DNA of 64,000 nucleotides from Acinetobacter sp. ANC 3832 (GTDB taxonomy: Bacteria > Pseudomonadota > Gammaproteobacteria > Pseudomonadales > Moraxellaceae), in NCBI RefSeq assembly GCF_002135415.1, contig NZ_NEGJ01000007.1, positions 1 through 64,000 on the forward strand, written 5' to 3'. Below, piece after piece: positions 9,672 to 18,856 of the stretch. The translations under genes were made by a program, and so were the position numbers. The notes beneath the pieces were generated by a model. That model saw only the letters and a program-made list of their open reading frames with translations, did no database searches and was not told the DNA's origin. Positions within the stretch are counted from its first letter, which is position 1. Every line of letters starts with the position of its first letter.

Positions 9672-10310
9672 ATGCCTTACTTATTACTTTTAATAGGCTG
9701 TTTTGGATTAGGCATGAGTAGTATTGGAATAAATATTCCATTAATACAACAATTTGATTCTTCAACTGTTGTATGGATGAGTTTAAATCGTTCTGATATT
9801 TTAAGTGCTATTGCTATAAGTTTATCTTATTTGGGTGGCTTACCCGTAACATTGCTCATCAGCGGAATATGGTGTTTGTTGCAAATTCGGTCTAAAAAAT
9901 ACTCAAATGTTTTGTTCATTTTCTTAGGTGTTTTGGGCGGTTCCGCAATCGGCTGGATATTAAAATATGCAGTCGATCGCCCTCGCCCAGATTTGATTTA
10001 CCAAATGGTACAGACCTATGGTGCATCTTTTCCCAGTGCACACAGTATTTATGCGGCAATACTGGCTGGCTTAGTCATGTTTATCTTTTATAAACATACC
10101 CAAGCTAAAGTAATAAGCCTACTTGCATGTCTTTGGTTTTTGAGTATGGGGGTTTCAAGAGTTTATCTTGGTGCTCATTTTCCTACAGATGTAATTGCAG
10201 GTTGGAGTATAGGTTTGATATGGATTGCACTACTTTGGTTAGTGTTAAAGCAATTTATATTGGGTACAAATAAATTATTTTTAGATAAAAATCTAAACGA
10301 GGTGGAATAA
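9672..10310 (+). CDS. PAP2-family membrane phosphatase, first gene of the adeIJK unit
   Basis: Membrane-bound type 2 phosphatidic acid phosphatase family protein of 212 residues with about six transmembrane segments. All three signature motifs are visible: KYAVDRPRP (~97-105), FPSAHS (~119-124) with the catalytic histidine, and SRVYLGAHFPTD (~157-168). Likely substrates are lipid phosphates such as undecaprenyl diphosphate, phosphatidic acid or PGP. AAGG lies 7 bases before the ATG. Its stop codon overlaps the adeI start (TAATG), so translation of the efflux operon is coupled to this gene, and both should follow the promoter and palindrome upstream. Confidence 0.9.
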   Translation: MPYLLLLIGCFGLGMSSIGINIPLIQQFDSSTVVWMSLNRSDILSAIAISLSYLGGLPVTLLISGIWCLLQIRSKKYSNVLFIFLGVLGGSAIGWILKYAVDRPRPDLIYQMVQTYGASFPSAHSIYAAILAGLVMFIFYKHTQAKVISLLACLWFLSMGVSRVYLGAHFPTDVIAGWSIGLIWIALLWLVLKQFILGTNKLFLDKNLNEVE

Positions 10311-11575
10311 TGATGTCGGCAAAGCTTTGGGCCCCTGCCCTTACTGCTTGTGCTTTAGCAACAAGTATTGCACTTGTGGGTTGTAGCAAAGATCCAAAAG
10401 AAGCACAGCAAGGTGCTGCTGCCCAGAAAATGCCGCCGACAGAAGTTGGTGTCATTGTTGCTCAACCACAAAGTGTTGAACAAACGGTTGAACTCTCGGG
10501 TAGAACTTCAGCATATCAAATCTCTGACGTGCGTCCTCAAACCAGCGGTGTCATTTTGAAACGCTTGTTTACTGAAGGAAGCTTTGTTCGTGAAGGACAA
10601 CCCCTTTATGAAATTGATGCGAATACAAATCGTGCCAATTTAGAAAGCGCTAAAGCTGCAGTGGTTCGCCAACAAGCGAATTTAAATGCATTACAAGTAA
10701 AAGCAAATCGTTACCGTCAATTGATCGGCATTAATGCTGTATCAAAACAAGAATATGATGATTTAGCAGCACAAGTAAAACTTGCTGAAGCAGATGTTAC
10801 TGCGGCACAAGCATCGCTTAAAAATGCTCAAATTGACTTAGGCTACTCAACAGTACGCTCTCCTATTTCGGGTCAATCTGGTCGTTCTTCAGTAACAGCC
10901 GGTGCATTAGTCACAGCAAATCAAGCCAATGCTTTGGTAACGATTCAACAACTAGATCCAATCTATGTTGATATCAACCAATCAAGCACTGAATTACTGC
11001 GTTTACGTCAGCAATTAAGTCAAGGTAGCATTGACCGTAGCAACAATACTAAAGTTCGTTTAAAACTTGAAGATGGTAGTTACTACTCAGTGGAAGGCAA
11101 CCTTGCATTCTCTGATGCCAGTGTAAATCCAGATACAGGTACAGTGACATTACGTGCTGTATTCTCTAACCCGAATCATTTGTTGCTTCCGGGTATGTTC
11201 GCCAATGCACAAATCGTGCAAGGTGTGATTCCAAATGCCATTCTAATCCCACAGGCTGCGATTACTCGTACTCCTACGGGTCAAGCGATGGCAATGCTGG
11301 TCAATGCTAAAGGTGCTGTTGAGGCTCGTCCTGTAACCACTTCTGGTGTTCAAGGTCAAAACTGGATCGTAACTCAAGGCTTACAAGCAGGCGAAAAAGT
11401 GATTGTGGATGGGATTGCAAAAGTAAAACCTGAACAACAAGTTGTTGCTAAGCCATATCAACCACAAGCAGCTGCCCCTCAAGGTCAACCTGCTGCTGGC
11501 GCTCAATCAGGCACTGCTGCTCAACCAGCTCAGCAACCAAAACCAACTGAACAAAAAGCTACTTCACATGCATAA
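10310..11575 (+). CDS. adeI: RND efflux periplasmic adaptor AdeI
   Basis: Membrane fusion lipoprotein that joins the inner membrane pump AdeJ to the outer membrane channel AdeK. The signal ends in lipobox LVGC, with the acylated cysteine near residue 25. Next come the lipoyl/barrel-sandwich half motif (SFVREGQPLYEID, ~90-102), an alpha-helical hairpin (~105-175), the second half (STVRSPISGQSGRSSVTAGALV, ~180-200) and the beta-barrel and membrane-proximal domains. The C-terminus is rich in Gln, Ala and Pro. A strong GAGGTGG RBS lies inside the end of the PAP2 gene. 421 residues. The high similarity I recall to A. baumannii AdeI supports the symbol, but I cannot run an alignment. Confidence 0.93.
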   Translation: MMSAKLWAPALTACALATSIALVGCSKDPKEAQQGAAAQKMPPTEVGVIVAQPQSVEQTVELSGRTSAYQISDVRPQTSGVILKRLFTEGSFVREGQPLYEIDANTNRANLESAKAAVVRQQANLNALQVKANRYRQLIGINAVSKQEYDDLAAQVKLAEADVTAAQASLKNAQIDLGYSTVRSPISGQSGRSSVTAGALVTANQANALVTIQQLDPIYVDINQSSTELLRLRQQLSQGSIDRSNNTKVRLKLEDGSYYSVEGNLAFSDASVNPDTGTVTLRAVFSNPNHLLLPGMFANAQIVQGVIPNAILIPQAAITRTPTGQAMAMLVNAKGAVEARPVTTSGVQGQNWIVTQGLQAGEKVIVDGIAKVKPEQQVVAKPYQPQAAAPQGQPAAGAQSGTAAQPAQQPKPTEQKATSHA

Positions 11576-11587
11576 GGGGTAGACTGA

Positions 11588-14500
11588 ATGGCTCAATTTT
11601 TTATTCATCGCCCTATTTTTGCATGGGTGATTGCATTGGTGATTATGTTGGCGGGTATACTCACGCTAACCAAGATGCCTATTGCTCAATATCCAACTAT
11701 TGCACCACCAACTGTTACCATTGCGGCGACATATCCAGGTGCATCTGCGGCAACTGTTGAAAATACAGTGACACAGATTATTGAACAACAAATGAATGGT
11801 TTGGATGGTTTACGTTACATCTCATCTAACAGTGCGGGTAATGGTCAAGCCTCTATTCAATTGAACTTTGAACAAGGTATCGACCCTGATATCGCGCAAG
11901 TTCAAGTTCAAAATAAACTACAATCTGCAACTGCACTTTTACCTGAAGACGTTCAACGTCAAGGGATCAAAGTGACTAAATCAGGAGCGAGTTTTTTACA
12001 AGTTATTGCATTCTACTCACCGGATGAAGGCTTATCTGCTGATGATATTAAGGACTACGTAAACTCTAATATTTCTGAACCACTCAGCCGTGTTGCTGGT
12101 GTGGGTGAAGTACAAGTGTTTGGTGGTTCTTATGCAATGCGTATTTGGTTAGATCCTGCAAAACTCAACAGTTTCCAAATCACACCAAGTGATGTTGCCG
12201 CAGCAATTCGCTCTCAAAACTCGCAAGTTGCAGTGGGTCAATTAGGTGGAGCACCTTCTGTTGAAGGTCAAGTACTGAATGCAACTGTAAATGCACAAAG
12301 TATGCTTCAAACACCAGAGCAATTCAGAAACATCTTCTTAAAGAACACTGCTTCTGGTGCACAAGTTCGACTGTCTGATGTTGCTCGCGTTGAATTGGGT
12401 GCAGATAATTATCAATTCGACTCAAAATATAATGGTAAACCTGCAGGTGGTGTCGCAATTAAATTAGCAACTGGTGCAAATGCATTAGATACAGCAAAAG
12501 CTGTAGAAGCTCGTTTAGTTGATCTCCGTAAAAACTATCCTACGGGGATGAAAGATCAACTTGCATTTGATACAACACCGTTTATTCAGCTTTCAATTGA
12601 AAGTGTTGTACACACATTAGTTGAAGCCATTATTCTTGTATTCATCGTTATGTTCTTGTTCTTACAGAACTGGCGCGCAACGATTATTCCAACACTTGCT
12701 GTACCTGTCGTTGTATTGGGTACATTTGCAGTAATTAATATTTTTGGTTTCTCAATCAATACACTCACGATGTTTGCCATGGTGCTTGCCATTGGTCTAC
12801 TGGTCGATGATGCGATTGTTGTGGTCGAAAACGTTGAACGTGTTATGCAAGAAGATCACTTAGATCCTGTTGCAGCAACTGAAATTTCGATGAAGCAAAT
12901 TTCAGGTGCATTGATTGGTATTACCAGTGTGCTATCAGCGGTATTCGTACCGATGGCATTCTTTGGCGGTACGACAGGTGTAATTTATCGTCAGTTCTCA
13001 ATCACGCTTGTTACAGCAATGGTACTTTCACTCATCGTTGCTTTAACCTTTACACCTGCACTTTGTGCGACTTTATTAAAACAGCATGATCCAAACAAAG
13101 AACCAAGCAATAATATCTTTGCTCGTTTCTTCCGTTGGTTTAATACGAGTTTTGATAAAACAGCACAGAAATATCAAAACGGTGTAAACCGTATGACCCA
13201 CAATAAGATTTTCTCTGGTGTGGTCTACGTTGCTGTAATTGGTGTATTGGTTGTTCTGTTTAAAATACTGCCTTCTTCTTTCTTACCAGAAGAAGACCAA
13301 GGTGTAGTAATGACTTTGGTTCAGTTGCCGCCTAATGCTACATTAGATCGTACTGGCAAAACCATTGACACTATGACTGACTATTTCATGAACAAAGAAA
13401 AAGATACCGTTCAGTCAGTCTTTAGTGTAACGGGCTTCTCATTTACAGGTGTCGGCCAAAATGCAGGCCTGGCTTTCATTCGTTTGAAAGACTGGAAAGA
13501 CCGTACAACGTCTGAACAGCAAATTGGTGCGCTTATTAAACGTGGTATGGCACTGAATATGATCATTAAAGATGCTTCATATGTAATGCCATTACAACTA
13601 CCTGCAATGCCTGAACTTGGTGTCACTGCTGGCTTTAACTTGCAATTGAAAGATGCAGGTGGTCAAGGTCATGACAAGCTAATTGCAGCTCGTAATGCTA
13701 TTTTGGGTATGGCTTCTCAAGACAAACGTCTTGCAGGTGTACGTCCAAATGGTCAAGAAGATACGCCTCAATATCAAATCAACATTGATCAAGCGCAAGC
13801 GGGTGCAATGGGGGTAAGTATTGCTGATATCAACTCAACCATGAGCATGGCTTGGGGTGGTTCTTATATCAATGACTTCGTTGATCGTGGTCGTGTGAAA
13901 AAAGTTTATGTCCAAGGTCAAGCGAATGCTCGTATGATGCCTGAAGACTTAAACAAATGGTATGTTCGTAACAACCAAGGCACAATGGTTCCATTCTCTG
14001 CATTTGCAACAGGTGTATGGACATATGGTTCACCACGCCTAGAACGTTATAATGGTATTTCATCGGTTAATATCCAAGGTACACCTGCTCCAGGTGTCAG
14101 CTCGGGTGATGCAATGAAAGCAATGGAAGAAATCATTGCCAAGTTGCCTTCTATGGGCTTACAAGGATATGACTATGAATGGACAGGTTTATCTTTAGAG
14201 GAACGTGAGTCTGGTGCACAAGCTCCATTCTTATATGCGCTTTCTTTATTAATTGTCTTCTTATGTCTTGCTGCCTTATATGAAAGTTGGTCTATTCCAT
14301 TCTCAGTATTATTGGTTGTACCTTTAGGTGTTGTTGGTGCGATGGGCTTAACTTGGTTAGGCATGACCATTAAAGGTGATCCAAATCTTTCCAATAACAT
14401 TTACTTCCAAGTCGCGATCATTGCAGTCATCGGTTTGTCTGCTAAAAATGCGATTTTGATTGTAGAGTTTGCGAAAGAATTGCAGGAAAAAGGTGAAGAG

Positions 14501-14767
14501 CTTTTTGACGCAACATTACATGCTGCAAAAATGCGTTTACGCCCAATTATTATGACCACATTAGCCTTTGGTTTTGGTGTACTTCCGCTTGCTCTTGCGA
14601 GTGGTGCGGGTGCAGGTAGCCAACACTCAGTCGGTTACGGTGTTCTAGGTGGTGTCATTAGTTCTACACTTTTGGGTATCTTCTTTATTCCTGTGTTCTT
14701 TGTATGGATTCGTAGTATCTTTAAGTATAAACCTAAAAAAATTAACACTCAGGAGCAATCTTCGTGA
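11588..14767 (+). CDS. adeJ: RND multidrug efflux permease AdeJ
   Basis: Inner-membrane proton/drug antiporter of the HAE1 RND family, 1059 residues with twelve transmembrane helices in two repeats. It begins MAQFFIHRPIFAWVIAL as AcrB-type pumps do. The proton relay pair of aspartates in TM4 is visible in LLVDDAIVVVENVERVM (~405-421), and the TM10 lysine sits in IGLSAKNAILIVEFAKEL (~955). Porter and docking loops follow TM1 and TM7. It is expected to work with AdeI and AdeK to export beta-lactams, chloramphenicol, tetracyclines, fluoroquinolones and similar compounds. The gene is 12 bases after adeI and overlaps adeK by one base. Confidence 0.95.
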   Translation: MAQFFIHRPIFAWVIALVIMLAGILTLTKMPIAQYPTIAPPTVTIAATYPGASAATVENTVTQIIEQQMNGLDGLRYISSNSAGNGQASIQLNFEQGIDPDIAQVQVQNKLQSATALLPEDVQRQGIKVTKSGASFLQVIAFYSPDEGLSADDIKDYVNSNISEPLSRVAGVGEVQVFGGSYAMRIWLDPAKLNSFQITPSDVAAAIRSQNSQVAVGQLGGAPSVEGQVLNATVNAQSMLQTPEQFRNIFLKNTASGAQVRLSDVARVELGADNYQFDSKYNGKPAGGVAIKLATGANALDTAKAVEARLVDLRKNYPTGMKDQLAFDTTPFIQLSIESVVHTLVEAIILVFIVMFLFLQNWRATIIPTLAVPVVVLGTFAVINIFGFSINTLTMFAMVLAIGLLVDDAIVVVENVERVMQEDHLDPVAATEISMKQISGALIGITSVLSAVFVPMAFFGGTTGVIYRQFSITLVTAMVLSLIVALTFTPALCATLLKQHDPNKEPSNNIFARFFRWFNTSFDKTAQKYQNGVNRMTHNKIFSGVVYVAVIGVLVVLFKILPSSFLPEEDQGVVMTLVQLPPNATLDRTGKTIDTMTDYFMNKEKDTVQSVFSVTGFSFTGVGQNAGLAFIRLKDWKDRTTSEQQIGALIKRGMALNMIIKDASYVMPLQLPAMPELGVTAGFNLQLKDAGGQGHDKLIAARNAILGMASQDKRLAGVRPNGQEDTPQYQINIDQAQAGAMGVSIADINSTMSMAWGGSYINDFVDRGRVKKVYVQGQANARMMPEDLNKWYVRNNQGTMVPFSAFATGVWTYGSPRLERYNGISSVNIQGTPAPGVSSGDAMKAMEEIIAKLPSMGLQGYDYEWTGLSLEERESGAQAPFLYALSLLIVFLCLAALYESWSIPFSVLLVVPLGVVGAMGLTWLGMTIKGDPNLSNNIYFQVAIIAVIGLSAKNAILIVEFAKELQEKGEELFDATLHAAKMRLRPIIMTTLAFGFGVLPLALASGAGAGSQHSVGYGVLGGVISSTLLGIFFIPVFFVWIRSIFKYKPKKINTQEQSS

Positions 14768-16230
14768 TGCAAAAAGTATGGTCTATTTCAGGTCGTAGCA
14801 TTGCGGTATCTGCATTGGCGCTTGCTTTGACTGCTTGTCAAAGCATGCGTGGTCCAGAACCCGTAGCTCAAGCAAGTATCCCTGAAGCTTTCGTAACTCC
14901 AGCTTCTGGTACTTCAATTGCTGAACAAGGTTATAAAGACTTTTTTGCAGATCAGCGTTTATTACAAGTGATTGATCTTGCTCTAGCCAATAACCGTGAT
15001 TTGCGTACTGCGACATTGAATATTCAACGTGCACAGCAACAATATCAAATTTCTGAAAATAATCAGTTACCAACGATTGGTGCAAGTGGTAGTGCAATTC
15101 GTCAAGTTTCTCCAAGCACTGATCCGAACAACCCTTATTCAACTTTTCAAGTTGGTCTAGGTGTGACTGCATACGAACTTGATTTTTGGGGTCGTGTTCG
15201 TAGTTTAAAAGACAATGCTTTAGATAGTTACTTGGCAACGGCAAGTGCTCGGGATGCAACGCAAATTTCATTAATTAGCCAAGTTGCACAAGCTTGGTTA
15301 AATTATTCATTTGCAAATGCAAACTTAAAACTTGCAGACCAAACGTTAAAAGCACAACTTGATTCTTATAATCTCAACAAAAAACGTTTTGATGTAGGTA
15401 TCGACAGTGAAGTCCCTGTTCGTCAGGCGCAAATTTCTGTAGAAACTGCACGTAATGATGTTGCGAACTATAAAACTCAAATTGCTCAGGCGAAGAACTT
15501 ACTCAACCTACTTGTAGGTCAGCAAGTTCCAAACAATTTATTACCAAGTCAACGTGTAACACGTATTAGCAATGCAACTGCATTGTCTGCGGGTTTACCG
15601 AGTGATTTACTAAATAACCGTCCTGACATACGCTCGTCTGAATACCAACTTTCAGCTGCTGGTGCGAATATTGGTGCTGCTAAAGCACAACTCTTCCCAA
15701 CCATTAGCTTAACGGGTTCAGCAGGTTATGCTTCAACCGATTTAAGTAACTTATTTAAAACAGGTGGCTTTGCTTGGTCTTTAGGTCCAAGTTTAAACCT
15801 TCCAATTTTTGATTGGGGTACGCGTAAAGCAAACGTTAAAATTTCTGAAACAGATCAAAAAATTGCTTTGTCTAGTTATGAAAAATCAATTCAATCTGCT
15901 TTCCGTGAAGTGAACGATGCTTTAGCAACTCGTCAAAATATTGGCGATCGTTTAACGGCACAACGTCGCTTGGTTGATGCAACTAATACAACCTATAAAC
16001 TATCGAATGCTCGCTTCCGTGCAGGTATTGATAGCTTCTTAACCGTATTAGATGCTCAACGTTCGTCTTATGCTGCTGAACAAGGTTTGTTATTGCTTGA
16101 ACAAGCAAATTTAAATAACCAAGTTGAAGTGTATAAAACCTTGGGTGGCGGTGTAAAAGCCAATACATCTGACCAAGTGATTAAGCAACCTTCAAGTGCT
16201 GAATTAACATCTAACAAACAAGATAAATAA
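14767..16230 (+). CDS. adeK: RND efflux outer membrane channel AdeK
   Basis: Outer membrane factor of the NodT/OprM lipoprotein type, 487 residues. The signal peptide ends in the lipobox LTAC (cysteine near residue 23). Two OEP repeats follow, with YELDFWGRVRSLKDNAL near residue 140 and LPIFDWGTRKANV near 350, both standard for OprM-like TolC proteins. The start at 14767 (ATG) uses CAGGAG about 12 bases upstream; a GTG directly before it is in frame but less likely. TGATG overlap with adeJ implies coupled translation. It ends the PAP2-adeIJK operon, followed by an intrinsic terminator. Confidence 0.94.
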   Translation: MQKVWSISGRSIAVSALALALTACQSMRGPEPVAQASIPEAFVTPASGTSIAEQGYKDFFADQRLLQVIDLALANNRDLRTATLNIQRAQQQYQISENNQLPTIGASGSAIRQVSPSTDPNNPYSTFQVGLGVTAYELDFWGRVRSLKDNALDSYLATASARDATQISLISQVAQAWLNYSFANANLKLADQTLKAQLDSYNLNKKRFDVGIDSEVPVRQAQISVETARNDVANYKTQIAQAKNLLNLLVGQQVPNNLLPSQRVTRISNATALSAGLPSDLLNNRPDIRSSEYQLSAAGANIGAAKAQLFPTISLTGSAGYASTDLSNLFKTGGFAWSLGPSLNLPIFDWGTRKANVKISETDQKIALSSYEKSIQSAFREVNDALATRQNIGDRLTAQRRLVDATNTTYKLSNARFRAGIDSFLTVLDAQRSSYAAEQGLLLLEQANLNNQVEVYKTLGGGVKANTSDQVIKQPSSAELTSNKQDK

Positions 16231-16250
16231 TTTAATTATTTATATCGCTA

Positions 16251-16276
16251 AAAGCTCACCTTGGTGGGCTTTTTTC
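16251..16276 (+). terminator. Intrinsic terminator of the adeIJK operon
   Basis: The stem AAAGCTCACC (16251-16260) pairs with GGTGGGCTTT (16263-16272), with one T-G wobble and a two-base apex, and is followed by TTTTC. It lies 20 bases after the adeK stop. Confidence 0.85.
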
Positions 16277-16400
16277 TTATTTGGATTTTAGATTTATTCA
16301 GTTGGGTACATCATCAGTTTAGTCCTCTCCTTTCTTTTCTTGCCTTATTGCTTGTTTTTATCTATCTTCAAATCAAATCTTATTTTTATATAGCCTAAAT

Positions 16401-16757
16401 ATGCAGTTAAGTAATTTGGAAACCGTACCGGGACATAATATTATCAAACAACTTGATGTCGTTTATGGCAGTACGGTACGCAGTAAACACGTTGGGCGTG
16501 ATCTCATGGCGAGTTTAAAAAATATTGTCGGCGGAGAACTTACAGGTTATACCGAACTGTTAGAAGAATCACGGAAAGAAGCGATGGATCGAATGATTGC
16601 CAAGGCACAAGGCTTAGGTGCAAATGCTGTTGTCGGTATTCGTTTCTCAACATCCAATATTGCACAAGGTGCTTCTGAACTCTTTGTATATGGCACTGCT
16701 GTTGTGATCGAATCTCACACCACCAAATTACCTGATCCATTTTCGACGCAAGGTTAA
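16401..16757 (+). CDS. YbjQ/UPF0145 family protein (heavy-metal-binding-like domain)
   Basis: Small soluble protein of 118 residues that consists of a single YbjQ_1 domain (PF01906). Recognisable segments are VYGSTVRSKHVGRDL (~22-36), ARREA-like EESRKEAMDRMIAKAQ (~55-70) and GANAVVGIRFSTS (~74-86). The family forms pentameric rings and is often called heavy-metal-binding, but no function is established. The second gene of the pair (16760) begins two bases after this stop and encodes a membrane-anchored paralogue, so the two are almost certainly co-translated and may form a mixed complex. Confidence 0.82.
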   Translation: MQLSNLETVPGHNIIKQLDVVYGSTVRSKHVGRDLMASLKNIVGGELTGYTELLEESRKEAMDRMIAKAQGLGANAVVGIRFSTSNIAQGASELFVYGTAVVIESHTTKLPDPFSTQG

Positions 16758-16759
16758 TT

Positions 16760-17200
16760 ATGGACGGCTTAATTTTTAAAATTATTCTTACGCTTATTTT
16801 ATTCTGTATTGGTTGGCTTTTTGGTCGGCACATTGAACGTAAGCATTTAAATGAACTTGAAGAAAAAGAAGCTCGACTGGGGTATATTCGCCTTGATACC
16901 AATAAATTTCAGACTTCTGAATTGAATGGTCAACTTGTCAGTAGCAATGTTGTGATTTCTCATGATTATTTTAAATACATTATTGCGCAAATACAGAACT
17001 TCTTCGGAGGAAGACTCAGTACCTATGAAAACGTAGTTGATCGGGCACGTAGAGAAGCTGTTGTTCGACTAAAACTAGAAGCAGAACAAATGGGTGCAAA
17101 ACATATTATGGGTTTAAGACTAAGTACCACGGAACTGGGGATGCAAGGTGGTATGGTCGAAGTTTTTGCCTATGGCACAGCAATCATTCAGCCTCATTAA
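16760..17200 (+). CDS. Membrane-anchored YbjQ-family protein
   Basis: Protein of 146 residues: one N-terminal transmembrane helix (about residues 4-20, ILTLILFCIGWLFG), a short charged linker (HIERKHLNELEEKEAR), then a YbjQ_1 domain with NVVISHDYFKYI, ENVVDRARREAVVRLK and GAKHIMGLRLSTTEL. The domain is a paralogue of the protein encoded directly upstream. Start chosen at the ATG at 16760 with AAGG about 8 bases upstream, inside the preceding gene. The anchor suggests it recruits the soluble partner to the inner membrane. The role is unknown. Confidence 0.8.
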   Translation: MDGLIFKIILTLILFCIGWLFGRHIERKHLNELEEKEARLGYIRLDTNKFQTSELNGQLVSSNVVISHDYFKYIIAQIQNFFGGRLSTYENVVDRARREAVVRLKLEAEQMGAKHIMGLRLSTTELGMQGGMVEVFAYGTAIIQPH

Positions 17201-17214
17201 AAATTAAAATAGAC

Positions 17215-17243
17215 TGTCCTGACCATTTTAAAATGACAGGACA
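17215..17243. terminator. Hairpin between convergent genes
   Basis: The arms TGTCCTG (17215-17221) and CAGGACA (17237-17243) enclose an internally palindromic CATTTTAAAATG. It lies between the convergent YbjQ pair and the ATP-PPase gene and probably ends transcription from one or both sides, although the T tracts are weak. Confidence 0.5.
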
Positions 17244-17266
17244 CAAAATTATTTACAGGCTCAAGA

Positions 17267-17971
17267 TTACTCAAAAATAGCTTGCCAATAGTGATAGGTT
17301 TTTTCTTCACCACTGGCTAATTTAAACTCATACATCATCTTACGTGTTTCAATAATATTGAACTCTACAGGATGTTTGAATAGCTCACCTGCATAAGCAA
17401 AAGTATGATATTCACCATTTTCACCACAGACATCAACATCGGGTGGCATTAAATCAAGAGTTGCCGAACTAATATCCTGCCCGATAAAGCTTCCATCAAG
17501 CTTACTGGCATCGGTTACGATAATTTTGGTTTTTATCCCAGAGGCTAGAAAGTCTTGCATCACTTCAGTCGAATTGGGATTCCACAAGGGCTCAACCACT
17601 TCTATTCGCAATGGATGCAACCTATCTTCTCGATATTGACGAACATCCGTTAAATAAATATCACCAAAAATAAAGTGTTCCACACCTTGTGCTTTAAAGT
17701 GATTTGCAGCATCTAACATTCTTTGTTCATAAATCTCAAGATTTTTAGGCAAATAAACGGGATAAAGCGGAATGCCAATACTCTCCGCCTGTTTCATCAA
17801 CAGAGTATGAGGAATGGCATGCATGGATGAAAGTTTGGTTTCTTCATTCACAGTTGTTAATAAGGCAACAACTTCAAATTGGTTCTCTTGTAAAACTTTG
17901 GAGAGTGCTAAAGCTGAATCTTTACCACCACTCCAATTAAATACTGCTTTCTTACGGGTATACACAATCAT
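17267..17971 (-). CDS. Dph6/COG2102-type ATP pyrophosphatase (adenine nucleotide alpha-hydrolase-like)
   Basis: Protein of 234 residues with an N-terminal PP-loop SGGKDS (about residues 14-19), the signature of enzymes that adenylate a carbonyl before amide formation. The later segments FGDIYLTDVRQYRE (~103-116), EPLWN (~130) and CGENGEYHTF (~187-196) are characteristic of the Dph6 (diphthine-ammonia ligase) N-terminal domain. Bacteria have no diphthamide, so the bacterial substrate is unknown. The start codon overlaps the stop of the upstream SDR gene (ATGA), so the two are translationally coupled. Confidence 0.85.
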   Translation of the reverse strand: MIVYTRKKAVFNWSGGKDSALALSKVLQENQFEVVALLTTVNEETKLSSMHAIPHTLLMKQAESIGIPLYPVYLPKNLEIYEQRMLDAANHFKAQGVEHFIFGDIYLTDVRQYREDRLHPLRIEVVEPLWNPNSTEVMQDFLASGIKTKIIVTDASKLDGSFIGQDISSATLDLMPPDVDVCGENGEYHTFAYAGELFKHPVEFNIIETRKMMYEFKLASGEEKTYHYWQAIFE

Positions 17972-18774
17972 TTGACTCGCATTTTTCGAATCATTTTATA
18001 TAAAGTTGTCGGTGATAAGCGAGAAACTATTACCCCAAGTTTTTCTTTACTGCCACCCACCACAATATATTCTTTGCCATTCATCAACGCTTTGACTGTT
18101 TGTTGTGCAAAGTCATCAGCATCAAGACCATTTTCAATCGCTTCATCTTGATGAGCTTGTGGTTTCCCCTGCCCATTCAATGCATTAAAAGACACATTGG
18201 TTTTTACAAAGCCAGGGAAAATAACGGAAACTTCTACACCCTCTTGAGCTACTTCGGCACGTAAGCTATTTGCCCACATGTGAATTGCCGCTTTTGCCGC
18301 AGAATAAGAAGCACGGTATTGCGTCCCGAGTAATCCTGCAACACTGGAGACATAAGCGATACGCCCTGATTTTTGTTTTAAAAATGTCGGCAATACGATT
18401 TTGGTTAAGAACACTTGAGAGAAATAATCAATTTCCATAATGGCACGTTCAGTTTGCATCGTTGTATCTGCAATCAATGCACGTTGACTCAAGCCTGCAT
18501 TATTGATTAGCCAATCAATCTGACCTTTTTTAGCCAATACTTCTTCATAGGCACGACGAATTTGAGCCTCATCTGTAATGTCCATTGCAATCGAAATGTG
18601 CTGATCTGGATGCAATAAACTCACACGAACATTTTCAAGTTCTTCAAAACGACGTGCACTGAGAATCACTTGTGCACCTTGTAAAGCACATTCCTGTGCA
18701 AGCGCTTTGCCCAAGCCTGATGATGCACCCGTAATCCACACCACTTTATTGTCTAAGTTATCCAACTTCGCCAT
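17968..18774 (-). CDS. Short-chain dehydrogenase/reductase
   Basis: Classical SDR of 268 residues. It has a Rossmann motif TGASSGLGKALA (~15-26), NNAG near 89, the catalytic Ser in YVSSVAGL (~140) and the YSAAKAA active-site motif (~156-162). The arginine after the glycine-rich loop (SARRFEEL) suggests NADP(H) preference. ATG at 18774 with AAAGGA 8 bases upstream is a better start than the TTG six bases before it. Substrate is not inferable. It shares an operon with the ATP-PPase gene, which it overlaps by four bases. Confidence 0.88.
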   Translation of the reverse strand: MAKLDNLDNKVVWITGASSGLGKALAQECALQGAQVILSARRFEELENVRVSLLHPDQHISIAMDITDEAQIRRAYEEVLAKKGQIDWLINNAGLSQRALIADTTMQTERAIMEIDYFSQVFLTKIVLPTFLKQKSGRIAYVSSVAGLLGTQYRASYSAAKAAIHMWANSLRAEVAQEGVEVSVIFPGFVKTNVSFNALNGQGKPQAHQDEAIENGLDADDFAQQTVKALMNGKEYIVVGGSKEKLGVIVSRLSPTTLYKMIRKMRVK

Positions 18775-18856
18775 GATCAATCCTTTAGATGATAAGTATT
18801 AATTTTATGAGGCTCTTACATAAGTTATGAATCAGGAATTTATATAAGAAGCTTAT

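Noticed and set aside
14783..15271. 162-codon open frame on the minus strand inside adeK
   Set aside because: It lies opposite the well-supported adeK gene, has no RBS or recognisable domain, and follows from codon bias on the complementary strand.
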